Below, one piece after another: positions 5,392 to 11,311 of a stretch of 11,311 bases of DNA (position 1 is its first letter; each line of letters starts with the position of its first letter). Source of the stretch: Actinomycetota bacterium. Its GTDB lineage: Bacteria; Actinomycetota; Acidimicrobiia; Acidimicrobiales; CADCSY01. The translations under genes and the position numbers were made by a program. Location: the NCBI GenBank assembly GCA_016178435.1, contig JACOTK010000265.1, positions 1 through 11,311 on the forward strand. Reading direction: 5' to 3'. The notes under the pieces are model-generated. The model had not been told where the DNA came from and did no database searches. It worked only from the letters and a program-made list of their open reading frames with translations.

Positions 5392-6681
5392 ATGGACCCA
5401 GAAGGCGAAGTGCCGGACGACACGACCTGGCGTCACGAGGAGCCATCGGAGGACCTCACTGCGCCGTGGAGCCCACCTCCATCACCCGATGATCGCGTCT
5501 GGCGCCACCCGACTGAGCTCGCTCCGCCGTGGAGCCCCCAGCCCGATCAGGGCTCCTTTGCAGCCGCCGTGTCCACCATGGCTCCCCGACAGGCTCCGTT
5601 GCGCTCGACGATCTTCGTGGCCCTGGGTTCGGGCCTCGCGGGGGCGGTCTTCGTGGTCGCGATCCTCGGGGCGATCGGCGCGCTCGACACCTCGAAGCAG
5701 GGACGCGACATCGTGGTTCGTGAACAGGTCAGTGAACCCACCCTGAGCCTGCCCGCGAGCGACAAGGCCCCCGCAGGTGACGTGGTGGCAATCGCCGCGC
5801 AGGTCAGCCCGGCGATCGTTCGCATGAAGATCACCAGCCCCGTGCCCAGCAGCGGTTCGGGGGTGCTGTTCAGGGACAACGGCTACCTGCTCACCAACGC
5901 ACACGTCGTCAAGGGCGCCAAGACCCTCTTCGCAGTCCTTGCCGATGGCACCGAGATCGAGGGCAGCATCGTGGGTCAGGACCCCGAGACCGACATCGCC
6001 GTGGTCAAGCTGTCCCGTGACGAGCCCTTTGCGACCGCCACCCTCGGCACGGCAGTCGGTCTGAAGGTCGGCCAACCCGCCGTTGCCATCGGCTCGCCGC
6101 TCGGCCTCATCGGCGGGTCGTCGGTGTCGACCGGCGTGGTCAGCGCCCTCGGGCGACGGGTCGACAGCGATGAGGGAAGCCCACTGCTCGACATGATCCA
6201 GACCGACGCGGCCATAGCGCCCGGCTCATCGGGGGGCGCCCTTCTCGACCAGAACGGTTCGGTCATCGGCATCACCACGGCGATCGCCGTCTCCCAGGTG
6301 GGCGCCGAGGGTCTCGGCTTCGCAACCCCCATCGACATCGCCCGTTCGGTTGCCGACCAGATCATCGCCACCGGCAAGGCCGAGCACGTCTGGCTGGGTA
6401 TCGAAGGCGCCGACGTCGACGCCGAATCGGCCCGCAAGGCCTCGATACCCGGCGGAGCGCGCATCGAGCGCGTCGTACGGGACAGTCCTGCCCATGCAGC
6501 GGGGTTGGCCAAGCAGGACATCATCATCGCCATCGATGACAAGCCGGTGACCTCGATGTCGGCGTTGGTCCTGAGCCTGCGCGACCGTCACCCGGGACAG
6601 GAGATCACCCTCACCTATCTACGGGCCGACAAGCGGAGCACCATCTCGGTCGAGCTCGGCAAACGACCGAAGAACCTCTGA
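5392..6681 (+). CDS. HtrA/DegP-like membrane-anchored serine protease with PDZ domain
   Basis: 429 residues from ATG 5392. Residues 1-70 are cytoplasmic, proline- and tryptophan-rich, with two related WRH...PWSP segments at about 13-30 and 37-50. Residues 72-98 are a membrane anchor. The trypsin-like domain (about 115-325) has an intact triad: His171 in TNAHVV, Asp201 in ETDIAVV and Ser280 in PGSSGGA. One PDZ domain follows (about 334-424), with the LGIEG-type carboxylate-binding entry and a DSPAHAAGL segment. Such proteins degrade or refold damaged envelope proteins and act outside the membrane. The frame stays open back to 4996, but that extension would lie antisense to moaE and the start at 5392 has a -10-like TATCCT 7 nt before it. 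GTG 5386 is the nearest alternative. A monocistronic unit, convergent with the next gene. Confidence 0.93.
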   Translation: MDPEGEVPDDTTWRHEEPSEDLTAPWSPPPSPDDRVWRHPTELAPPWSPQPDQGSFAAAVSTMAPRQAPLRSTIFVALGSGLAGAVFVVAILGAIGALDTSKQGRDIVVREQVSEPTLSLPASDKAPAGDVVAIAAQVSPAIVRMKITSPVPSSGSGVLFRDNGYLLTNAHVVKGAKTLFAVLADGTEIEGSIVGQDPETDIAVVKLSRDEPFATATLGTAVGLKVGQPAVAIGSPLGLIGGSSVSTGVVSALGRRVDSDEGSPLLDMIQTDAAIAPGSSGGALLDQNGSVIGITTAIAVSQVGAEGLGFATPIDIARSVADQIIATGKAEHVWLGIEGADVDAESARKASIPGGARIERVVRDSPAHAAGLAKQDIIIAIDDKPVTSMSALVLSLRDRHPGQEITLTYLRADKRSTISVELGKRPKNL

Positions 6682-6756
6682 GGCGTTCACGGACAGGCCT
6701 ACCCGGTGCGTGGCGAAACCATGCGTCTCTCCAGGCTCAGCCCGGCGAAACAGCAT

Positions 6757-6781
6757 CTGACACCCGGACGCAGTCCGTCAG
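6757..6781. terminator. possible bidirectional terminator hairpin after the htrA-like gene
   Basis: In the 96-bp spacer between the convergent htrA-like and SDR-like genes lies a perfect CGGAC/GTCCG stem (6765-6769 with 6773-6777) on a 3-nt loop, topped up by an outer CTGA/TCAG pairing (6757-6760 with 6778-6781) across a 4-nt bulge. The outer arm includes the minus gene's stop codon. There is no U-tract, which is common in high-GC actinobacteria. The rest of the 6682-6777 spacer shows nothing recognisable. Confidence 0.4.
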
Positions 6782-7797
6782 CGTCTCCACCAGCGCCGGG
6801 CCGCCGCGGCGATGGCGGTGACCAGCCCGATCATCGCGCCCGCCGAGCCGACGAGCGCGAGCTCCTGACGTCGCTTGGGGCTCAGCCGTGTCCACAGCGC
6901 CCCCCGGTGCACCGCCACGAACGCCTGCTCGTTGGTCAACGTCGGCTGCCAACCGGCAGCCTTGATGCGGTCATTGGCCACGACCCATGGATGCGTTGCG
7001 TAACCCAGCAATCCGCCCATCGCCGCGGCGGCCCGCCGTTGACGAAAGCGTGCGTAGCGCGACGGAATCAACAGATGTTGGGGCATGCCGGCGAGCGCCC
7101 GAACATCGGCGCCGGCAAGCCAGCCGTCACTTGCCACGTTGAACGTCCCTTCGATGCGATGCCCGCAGGCGAACGCGATCGCCCCCGCGAGGTCATCGAC
7201 GTGCACGAACTGCATCGGTGGATCACCGTCACCCCGCGGCACGCCGAACCCACTGACCAGGGCGTCGTCGGGCCAGCGCCCTGTGTCGCCGAGCACGAGG
7301 GCCGGACGCAGCACCGCGAGACGAACCACCGCCGAACCTGAATCACCCGAGCGGTGATCATCGCGCCACTGCTCGCCACGTTGTTCGATGGCGAGAAGCC
7401 GAGCCGCAAAGGGAAGGTCGGGATTGGGCGCCGGCGGCGCCTCCTCGGTCAGGGGAATCGGATTGTCAACCCTGGCTCCGTAGACCAACGAGCTCGTCAC
7501 GACGACCAGAAGAGCGTCCGGGGCCCACGAAACGGCATTGGCGACGAGTGGCACCTCGTCGATCGCCGGCCATTGCGAGGCACCCGCTCCGGGCGCGGTT
7601 GCCAGGACCACGACGGTGTCGACCGTGCCTTCGCTGCCGGCCATCCGGCGCAACTCGTCGAGATACGACCCCTTGCCGTGAGGGTCGCAGACAATCGGAC
7701 CGGTTGCGCTGTTACCATCCGCGAGGTGTCCGATCAGTTGTTGCCGCAAAGGCGTGTCCGGCCCGACGATGGCCACGGTGTGGATATTTCTCGGCAC
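6778..7797 (-). CDS. SDR/NAD-epimerase-like protein lacking catalytic motifs, with C-terminal membrane segment
   Basis: 339 residues from GTG 7797 (GTG 7776 would give 332). The fold is that of an extended short-chain dehydrogenase: beta1 TVAIVGPD (7-14), a LVVVTSSLVYG segment (97-107), RPALVLGD (164-171), and a well-kept FVHVDDLAGAIAFA (197-210) and GTFNVASDG (217-225). However, the glycine-rich GxxGxxG loop is replaced by GPDTPLR (12-18) and the YxxxK catalytic pair is replaced by Phe130 and Leu134, so dehydrogenase or epimerase activity is unlikely. Residues 313-333 are hydrophobic and are followed by RRWWRR, which should anchor the C-terminus in the membrane with the basic end inside. It is divergent from the zincin-like gene with only 17 bp between starts. 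The frame continues upstream to 7980 but that part lies antisense to the neighbour. Neither start has a good Shine-Dalgarno. Confidence 0.8.
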   Translation of the reverse strand: MPRNIHTVAIVGPDTPLRQQLIGHLADGNSATGPIVCDPHGKGSYLDELRRMAGSEGTVDTVVVLATAPGAGASQWPAIDEVPLVANAVSWAPDALLVVVTSSLVYGARVDNPIPLTEEAPPAPNPDLPFAARLLAIEQRGEQWRDDHRSGDSGSAVVRLAVLRPALVLGDTGRWPDDALVSGFGVPRGDGDPPMQFVHVDDLAGAIAFACGHRIEGTFNVASDGWLAGADVRALAGMPQHLLIPSRYARFRQRRAAAAMGGLLGYATHPWVVANDRIKAAGWQPTLTNEQAFVAVHRGALWTRLSPKRRQELALVGSAGAMIGLVTAIAAAARRWWRR

Positions 7798-7814
7798 CCG
7801 CCTACCATGCCCTC
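7798..7814 (+). promoter_or_regulatory. -10-like element before the zincin-like gene
   Basis: TACCAT at 7803-7808 ends 6 nt before GTG 7815 and no Shine-Dalgarno is present, so a leaderless transcript is plausible. Any -35 and the promoter of the divergent SDR-like gene must then lie inside the neighbouring coding sequence. Confidence 0.4.
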
Positions 7815-8996
7815 GTGAGCGGCTTTGGTCCAACCGGGGAGAATCCCTTCGAGGGAATTCCTTTTCTGAACGACCTCTCGCGCATGATGCGCTCGTCGGG
7901 GCCGGTGAACTGGGATGCCGCTCGTCAGTTCGCGGTGCAGGTGGCCACCGGGGGCGCCATCGAGTCCAACCCCGACCCACTGGAGCGCATGCACCTCAAT
8001 GAGCTGTTCCGGGTCGCCGACCTTCACGTCGCCGATGCAACGGGCCTGCCTACGTCGACCACCGGGGCGCTCCTGCGCGTCACCCCGGTCACCCGCCACG
8101 AGTGGACGACCCGCACGCTCGATGCCTACCGCCCCCTGCTGGAACGCCTTGCGGGCTCCCTGTCGGTCAAGCCGACGCTCGATCCGAACATGCCCCATCT
8201 GCCCGATGGGGCAGATCAGTTCTTCGAGGGGATGTTCTCGCTGATCACGCCGCTGATGCTCGGCATGCAGGCCGGCGCGATGGTCGGAAACCTGGCGACG
8301 CGTTCGCTCGGCCAGTTCGATCTGCCGCTACCCCGTCCGGCCTCCGACGAGCTCCTCGTCGTGAGCCCGAACCTGCATGCGTTCAGCGAGGAGTGGAGCC
8401 TCCAGCCCGATGACCTGTTCCTGTGGGTCGCGCTCTCCGAGCTCACCCATCATGTCGTGCTGGGACTCCCCCACGTCCGCAACCGCCTCGAAGGCCTGGT
8501 GCTCGACTACGTCAAGGGGTTCCAACTCGACCCCGAGGCGCTGCAGTCGAGCCTGGAGGGCGTCGACCCGACCGATCCGCAGGGCATGCAACGTGCCCTC
8601 GGTGACCCGACCGTCCTGCTCGGCGTCATGCGTTCACCGCAACAGGCCCTGTTGATGCCACAACTCGAAGCTCTCGTCACCGTCATCGCCGGCTACGTCG
8701 ACCACATCCTCGACACCGTGGGAACCACACTGATCGCCACGTACGGCCAACTCACCGAGGCCCTCCGGCGCCGTCGACTCGAGGCCTCGTCGGGAGACCA
8801 GCTCGTCGAGCATCTCTTCGGCCTGCACCTCGGACGCGACCAGTACGAGCGGGGAACGGCTTTCGTCGCCGGCGTGATCGAGCGGGGCGGCCACGATGGC
8901 CTTGCGCGCCTGTGGACCTCCGAGCGAGAGCTCCCCACGCCTGCCGAGGTCGATGCACCGGGCCTGTGGCTCGCCCGCATCGACCTGCCCGCCTGA
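7815..8996 (+). CDS. COG5282 / DUF2342-type zincin-like protein with degraded metal site
   Basis: 393 residues from GTG 7815. The N-terminal layout (NPFEGIPFLNDLSRM, then GPVNWDAARQFAVQVA) and the overall arrangement match the actinobacterial zincin-like family annotated as zinc-dependent metalloprotease or F420-associated hydrolase. In that family an HExxH motif follows a FLWVAL segment; here the same place reads SELTHH (208-213), keeping Glu209 and His212 but with serine for the first histidine (TCC codon). The later segment usually read as EGxxDHVMD is AGYVDHILD, with Ala292 for the glutamate. Two of three expected zinc ligands therefore seem to be lost. A hydrophobic patch at about 135-160 (MFSLITPLMLGMQAGAMVG) is also typical of the family. 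The frame is open back to 7548, but that region is antisense to the SDR-like gene. It may be a scaffold or an inactive paralogue; family membership is fairly sure, function is not. Confidence 0.82.
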   Translation: MSGFGPTGENPFEGIPFLNDLSRMMRSSGPVNWDAARQFAVQVATGGAIESNPDPLERMHLNELFRVADLHVADATGLPTSTTGALLRVTPVTRHEWTTRTLDAYRPLLERLAGSLSVKPTLDPNMPHLPDGADQFFEGMFSLITPLMLGMQAGAMVGNLATRSLGQFDLPLPRPASDELLVVSPNLHAFSEEWSLQPDDLFLWVALSELTHHVVLGLPHVRNRLEGLVLDYVKGFQLDPEALQSSLEGVDPTDPQGMQRALGDPTVLLGVMRSPQQALLMPQLEALVTVIAGYVDHILDTVGTTLIATYGQLTEALRRRRLEASSGDQLVEHLFGLHLGRDQYERGTAFVAGVIERGGHDGLARLWTSERELPTPAEVDAPGLWLARIDLPA

Positions 8997-9024
8997 CCCG
9001 GATCAGGGTTGACCGGGATCAGGC
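8991..9024. terminator. hairpin at the convergent ends of the zincin-like and MFS genes
   Basis: GCCTGACCCGG (8991-9001) pairs with CCGGGATCAGGC (9013-9024) to give an 11-bp stem with one bulged A (9018) and an 11-nt loop. It covers the stop codons of both converging genes (only 6 bp apart) and could terminate both transcripts. No U-tract follows on either side. A shorter alternative stem uses the second TCAGG copy at 9003-9007. Confidence 0.5.
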
Positions 9025-10271
9025 GGTGGGCCGGGTCGGGGTCGGCGCCGGATGATGAGCCCCCTCACCTTGGCAATCGTCCCTTCCCACCAGGGCGCGA
9101 GATGAAGGTGGCGACCGGTCCCGTAGAGGATCGCAGCGGCGATGCCGGCAAGGCCGATCGCCAGGAAGCCGCTGTCTCGTGGAATCGGCAGAAGCACGGG
9201 CACGAGAGCCCCGGCCACCCAGGTCAACTGGAACCGGGTCTCGAAGCGAGCGAAGGACCGGGCCGCATTGGCGTCGGGGGCATCACGTTGCACGATCGCG
9301 TCGAAGCACAGCCGGGCCGCTCCCGCGCAGGTGGACACCGAGAGCGCGGCCACCATTCCCCCGGCCGGACCCGAGACCATGATCGCGCCCAGCGTCGTGG
9401 GGACCATGAGGATCAGACAGCCAAGTAGGAGGCGTTCCTCTTCTGCCCGTGCACGCAGAGAGGGAACGGCAAGCGAGCCCAGGAGCGAGCCGACGCCGCC
9501 CGCCGCGAGCACGGCCCCGAACCACCACGTCGCAACATCCTGCTCCCGCAGCCAGAACGCCATCAGGAACGTCAGAAAGCCCAACGCCCCTCGCATCACC
9601 GCCATGGCTCCGGCCGCCAACAAGATGCCCGAGCTGCGCAACTCGGCGACCTCGATCGATGTCGGCTTCTCCTCCGCCGTCTTGGTCGCCGGCAGGGGCC
9701 AAGCCGAAACGGCCGCGAAGGCAAATACGACCGTGGCCAGCCCGAGCACCCACGATGCGCTCAGCTGCAACAAGGCCAGGCCCGGGAGCGCCACGGCAAA
9801 TCCGGCGGCACTGCTGCCGAGGACGAGCTTGGCGTTCGCCTCGACCAACACCTCGGGCCGGCTCACCACTGCAGGCACCAGCGAGGCTTTCGCTATGCCG
9901 TAGCCCTTCCCCAGGACGAGCACGGCAAAGGCCTCGGGAAACAACAGGAGCTTGTTCAGATCATCGGCCAACAAGAAGCACAGTCCCGCGCGAGCCACTC
10001 CGGAGGCAATCACCATCAGGCGCCGACCCCCGGTCCGACGGTCGATCCAGGGACCCAGCAGGGGCGACACCACCGCGAAGGGGGCCATCGTGAGGGCGAG
10101 ATAGAGCGTGACGCGTCCCCGAGCGGCATCAGGGGAGATGGAGAAGAACAACGACCCCGCAAGCGCGATGGCGACCAGGGTGTCGCCCGCGGACATCAAG
10201 GCATTGGTGCGCGCCAAGGACGTGAAGGCAAAGGACTCGTGGGGGAGTGAGGTCAAGCGTGTCACGCGCAC
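9003..10271 (-). CDS. major facilitator superfamily (MFS) transporter
   Basis: 422 residues with about ten to twelve hydrophobic segments spread over residues 22-395, as expected for an MFS permease. The signature motif A after the second span is visible as GPWIDRRTGGRR (73-84). A hydrophilic loop at about 196-212 (KTAEEKPTS region) separates the two halves. The C-terminus ends in a basic, proline-rich cytoplasmic tail (RRRPRPGPPPDPGQP). The substrate cannot be told; similar sequences are usually annotated as drug or metabolite exporters. Start: GTG 10271 has AGGAG 6 nt upstream (10282-10278); GTG 10265 is a second possibility. A TACGAT hexamer at 10300-10295 fits the -10 element of its promoter. 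It is monocistronic, convergent with the zincin-like gene and divergent from the acidic protein gene. Confidence 0.92.
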   Translation of the reverse strand: MRVTRLTSLPHESFAFTSLARTNALMSAGDTLVAIALAGSLFFSISPDAARGRVTLYLALTMAPFAVVSPLLGPWIDRRTGGRRLMVIASGVARAGLCFLLADDLNKLLLFPEAFAVLVLGKGYGIAKASLVPAVVSRPEVLVEANAKLVLGSSAAGFAVALPGLALLQLSASWVLGLATVVFAFAAVSAWPLPATKTAEEKPTSIEVAELRSSGILLAAGAMAVMRGALGFLTFLMAFWLREQDVATWWFGAVLAAGGVGSLLGSLAVPSLRARAEEERLLLGCLILMVPTTLGAIMVSGPAGGMVAALSVSTCAGAARLCFDAIVQRDAPDANAARSFARFETRFQLTWVAGALVPVLLPIPRDSGFLAIGLAGIAAAILYGTGRHLHLAPWWEGTIAKVRGLIIRRRPRPGPPPDPGQP

Positions 10272-10309
10272 AACGAGCTCCTGATCACCCCGCCATCGTA
10301 GGACCCATC
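10272..10309. promoter_or_regulatory. divergent control region MFS gene / acidic protein gene
   Basis: On the minus strand TACGAT (10300-10295) is a good -10 candidate, followed by the AGGAG of the MFS gene (10282-10278). The TACGATGG octamer is the same as that before moaE. On the plus strand AGGA at 10300-10303 precedes GTG 10310 by 6 nt. No convincing plus-strand -10 is visible. Confidence 0.45.
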
Positions 10310-11032
10310 GTGACCCGCCTCGCCCTCAAGTCGACCGTGGCAGATGCCGATACGAGAGACATGGCAGACCTGACTCGTTTACTCAGTGACATCTACGGCC
10401 CCCAAACATCCAAGGAGGCGCCTCAGGAAGGCGTCGTGGCCGACAGCGCCGGCGTCGAGGACGAGATCGAGCCGTTCAGTGACCTTCTGACCGATGAAAA
10501 GCCCGCATGGGACGACGAGGGGCGACTCGACGACGTCTTTTCCGCGTGGAGGCCCGGACCCGACGAGTACGCGGCGGCCGGGGAGCACGAGATGGTTGCC
10601 GAATGCATCGATGACGAGGACGTCCTCGGCTGGGCCACTCCCCTGAGCGAGGACTCGCCCTTCTCCACCGCTCTCGGCTGGACCGACTTTGAGGCCGAGG
10701 AATCGGACGGGACCATCGGCGGGGAAGCTCCCGTGGCCGATGGCCTGGATGACCGGGCCGACACCGTAGACGACCTCATCTGGGCAGCGCCCGAGGCCGA
10801 ACACCTGGCTACCCCAACCGAGGAGGAGCTCCCCTCACTTGATGCTTCGACCACGCCCCTTGACGTAAGTCCTCCGCCGATGGAGAGCTGGGGCACGCAC
10901 ATCCCCGAGGTGCCCGTCGCCGATGTGCAGCCATTGGCGCCGGCCGTGCGTTCCACCCCCTGGACCCGTGCAAGCGACGACATCCTGCCCAGCGGTGGCG
11001 TCAGGGGTGGACTGAAGTTCCTGCGTCGGTAG
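10310..11032 (+). CDS. acidic, probably disordered protein with repeated tryptophan motifs, unknown function
   Basis: I do not recognise this protein. From GTG 10310 (AGGA 6 nt upstream) it has 240 residues; ATG 10361 would give 223 and start at MADLTRLLSDIYG. Apart from a short amphipathic helix (18-30) and a basic end (RGGLKFLRR), it is strongly acidic, rich in Asp, Glu, Pro and Ala, and low in hydrophobics, so probably unfolded. A loosely repeated motif is visible: DDVFSAWRPGPDE (74-86), DVLGWATPLSED (104-115), ALGWTDFEAEE (121-131) and DDLIWAAPEAE (154-164). No signal peptide or membrane segment is present. GC3 bias supports coding. It is divergent from the MFS gene and convergent with the response regulator. 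Short conserved ends around a disordered acidic middle suggest an adaptor that binds partners through linear motifs; this is inference. Confidence 0.72.
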   Translation: MTRLALKSTVADADTRDMADLTRLLSDIYGPQTSKEAPQEGVVADSAGVEDEIEPFSDLLTDEKPAWDDEGRLDDVFSAWRPGPDEYAAAGEHEMVAECIDDEDVLGWATPLSEDSPFSTALGWTDFEAEESDGTIGGEAPVADGLDDRADTVDDLIWAAPEAEHLATPTEEELPSLDASTTPLDVSPPPMESWGTHIPEVPVADVQPLAPAVRSTPWTRASDDILPSGGVRGGLKFLRR

Positions 11033-11070
11033 GCGACCCGGCTCACAGGAGCATCGATTCCCGCCGAGCC

Positions 11071-11311
11071 TCAGCTCCGGGGCAACTCGTACTTGTAACC
11101 GAGCCCGCGAATCGTGACGATGCGCGTGGGAACCGAGGGATTGTCCTCCACCTTGGACCGAAGTCGCTTGACGTGCACATCGAGCGTCTTGGTGTCCCCG
11201 ACGTAGTCCAGCCCCCAGATTCGGTCGATCAGGGTCTCGCGAGGCACCACTCGACCCGCGTTGATCAAGAGGATCTCCAGTAGCTCGAACTCCTTCAAGG
11301 GGAGGGCCACC
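11071..11311 (-). CDS. OmpR/PhoB-family response regulator (RegX3-like), C-terminal domain only
   Basis: Only the last 79-80 codons are in the window; the gene begins beyond the right edge. What is visible is the winged-helix DNA-binding domain of the OmpR/PhoB family: LPLKEFELLEILL, NAGRVVPRETLIDRIWG, the recognition helix in TKTLDVHVKRLRSKVE and the wing IVTIRGLGYKYE. The wording, especially WGLDYVGDTKTLDVHVKRLRSK, is closest to RegX3, the phosphate-starvation regulator paired with SenX3 in mycobacteria; I cannot exclude another member such as MtrA. The receiver domain and its phosphorylated aspartate are not seen. The visible GTG at 11310 is internal to the protein, not its start. The 38 bp to the convergent acidic-protein gene hold no clear terminator. 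Confidence 0.92.
   Translation of the reverse strand, partial: VALPLKEFELLEILLINAGRVVPRETLIDRIWGLDYVGDTKTLDVHVKRLRSKVEDNPSVPTRIVTIRGLGYKYELPRS

Noticed and set aside
7548..7814. N-terminal extension of the zincin-like protein
   Set aside because: It is antisense to the SDR-like gene and Arg/Pro-rich; the family N-terminus begins right after GTG 7815.
11033..11070. Possible terminator between the acidic-protein gene and the response regulator (GGCTC...GAGCC)
   Set aside because: A 5-bp stem with a loop over 20 nt is not convincing.

Overview
The window is dense, high-GC, mostly strongly GC3-biased DNA with short or overlapping gene junctions and frequent GTG starts. Its gene content (a DivIVA-domain protein, a YlbL-type PDZ/Lon-like protease, an actinobacterial HtrA with a long proline/tryptophan-rich cytoplasmic N-terminus, a COG5282-type zincin-like protein and a RegX3-like response regulator) points to an actinobacterium. 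The coexistence of MreB with a DivIVA-type protein and the overall style suggest the Acidimicrobiia; that placement is inference from gene content only. I see no mobile element, rRNA, tRNA or CRISPR array: this looks like a chromosomal core region.

Layout, left to right. (1) 1-2396, minus strand: a two-gene operon, the PDZ/Lon-like membrane protease (2396-1323) followed 4 bp later by a DivIVA-domain coiled-coil protein that runs off the left edge. (2) 2455-3622, plus strand, divergent from (1): a small Pro/Glu-repeat protein with a C-terminal membrane segment, overlapping by 8 bp a HEAT-repeat protein. (3) 5328-3656, minus strand: a tightly coupled trio, moaE, then a 63-residue single-span membrane protein (GTGA overlap), then mreB, whose only plausible start is a CTG codon directly after the upstream TAG. 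(4) 5392-6681, plus strand: HtrA-like membrane-anchored serine protease, divergent from moaE. (5) 7797-6778, minus strand: an SDR/epimerase-like protein without the usual catalytic residues and with a C-terminal membrane segment. (6) 7815-8996, plus strand: a zincin-like protein whose HExxH has become SExxH. (7) 10271-9003, minus strand: an MFS transporter. (8) 10310-11032, plus strand: an acidic protein of unknown function with repeated tryptophan motifs. (9) 11311-11071, minus strand: the C-terminal DNA-binding domain of a RegX3-like response regulator, cut by the right edge.

Taken together the window mixes cell-shape and division functions (DivIVA-like, MreB, perhaps the small membrane protein) with envelope proteolysis (YlbL-like, HtrA), one molybdenum-cofactor enzyme, a transporter and a regulator. 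Several starts sit 6-8 nt behind a TAnnnT hexamer without a Shine-Dalgarno, suggesting leaderless mRNAs. The most interesting items are the CTG-started mreB fused in frame (across a stop codon) to a small membrane protein, two divergent neighbouring proteins that both appear to have lost their catalytic residues, and the unrecognised acidic protein with repeated D-D-(V/L)...W..P motifs.
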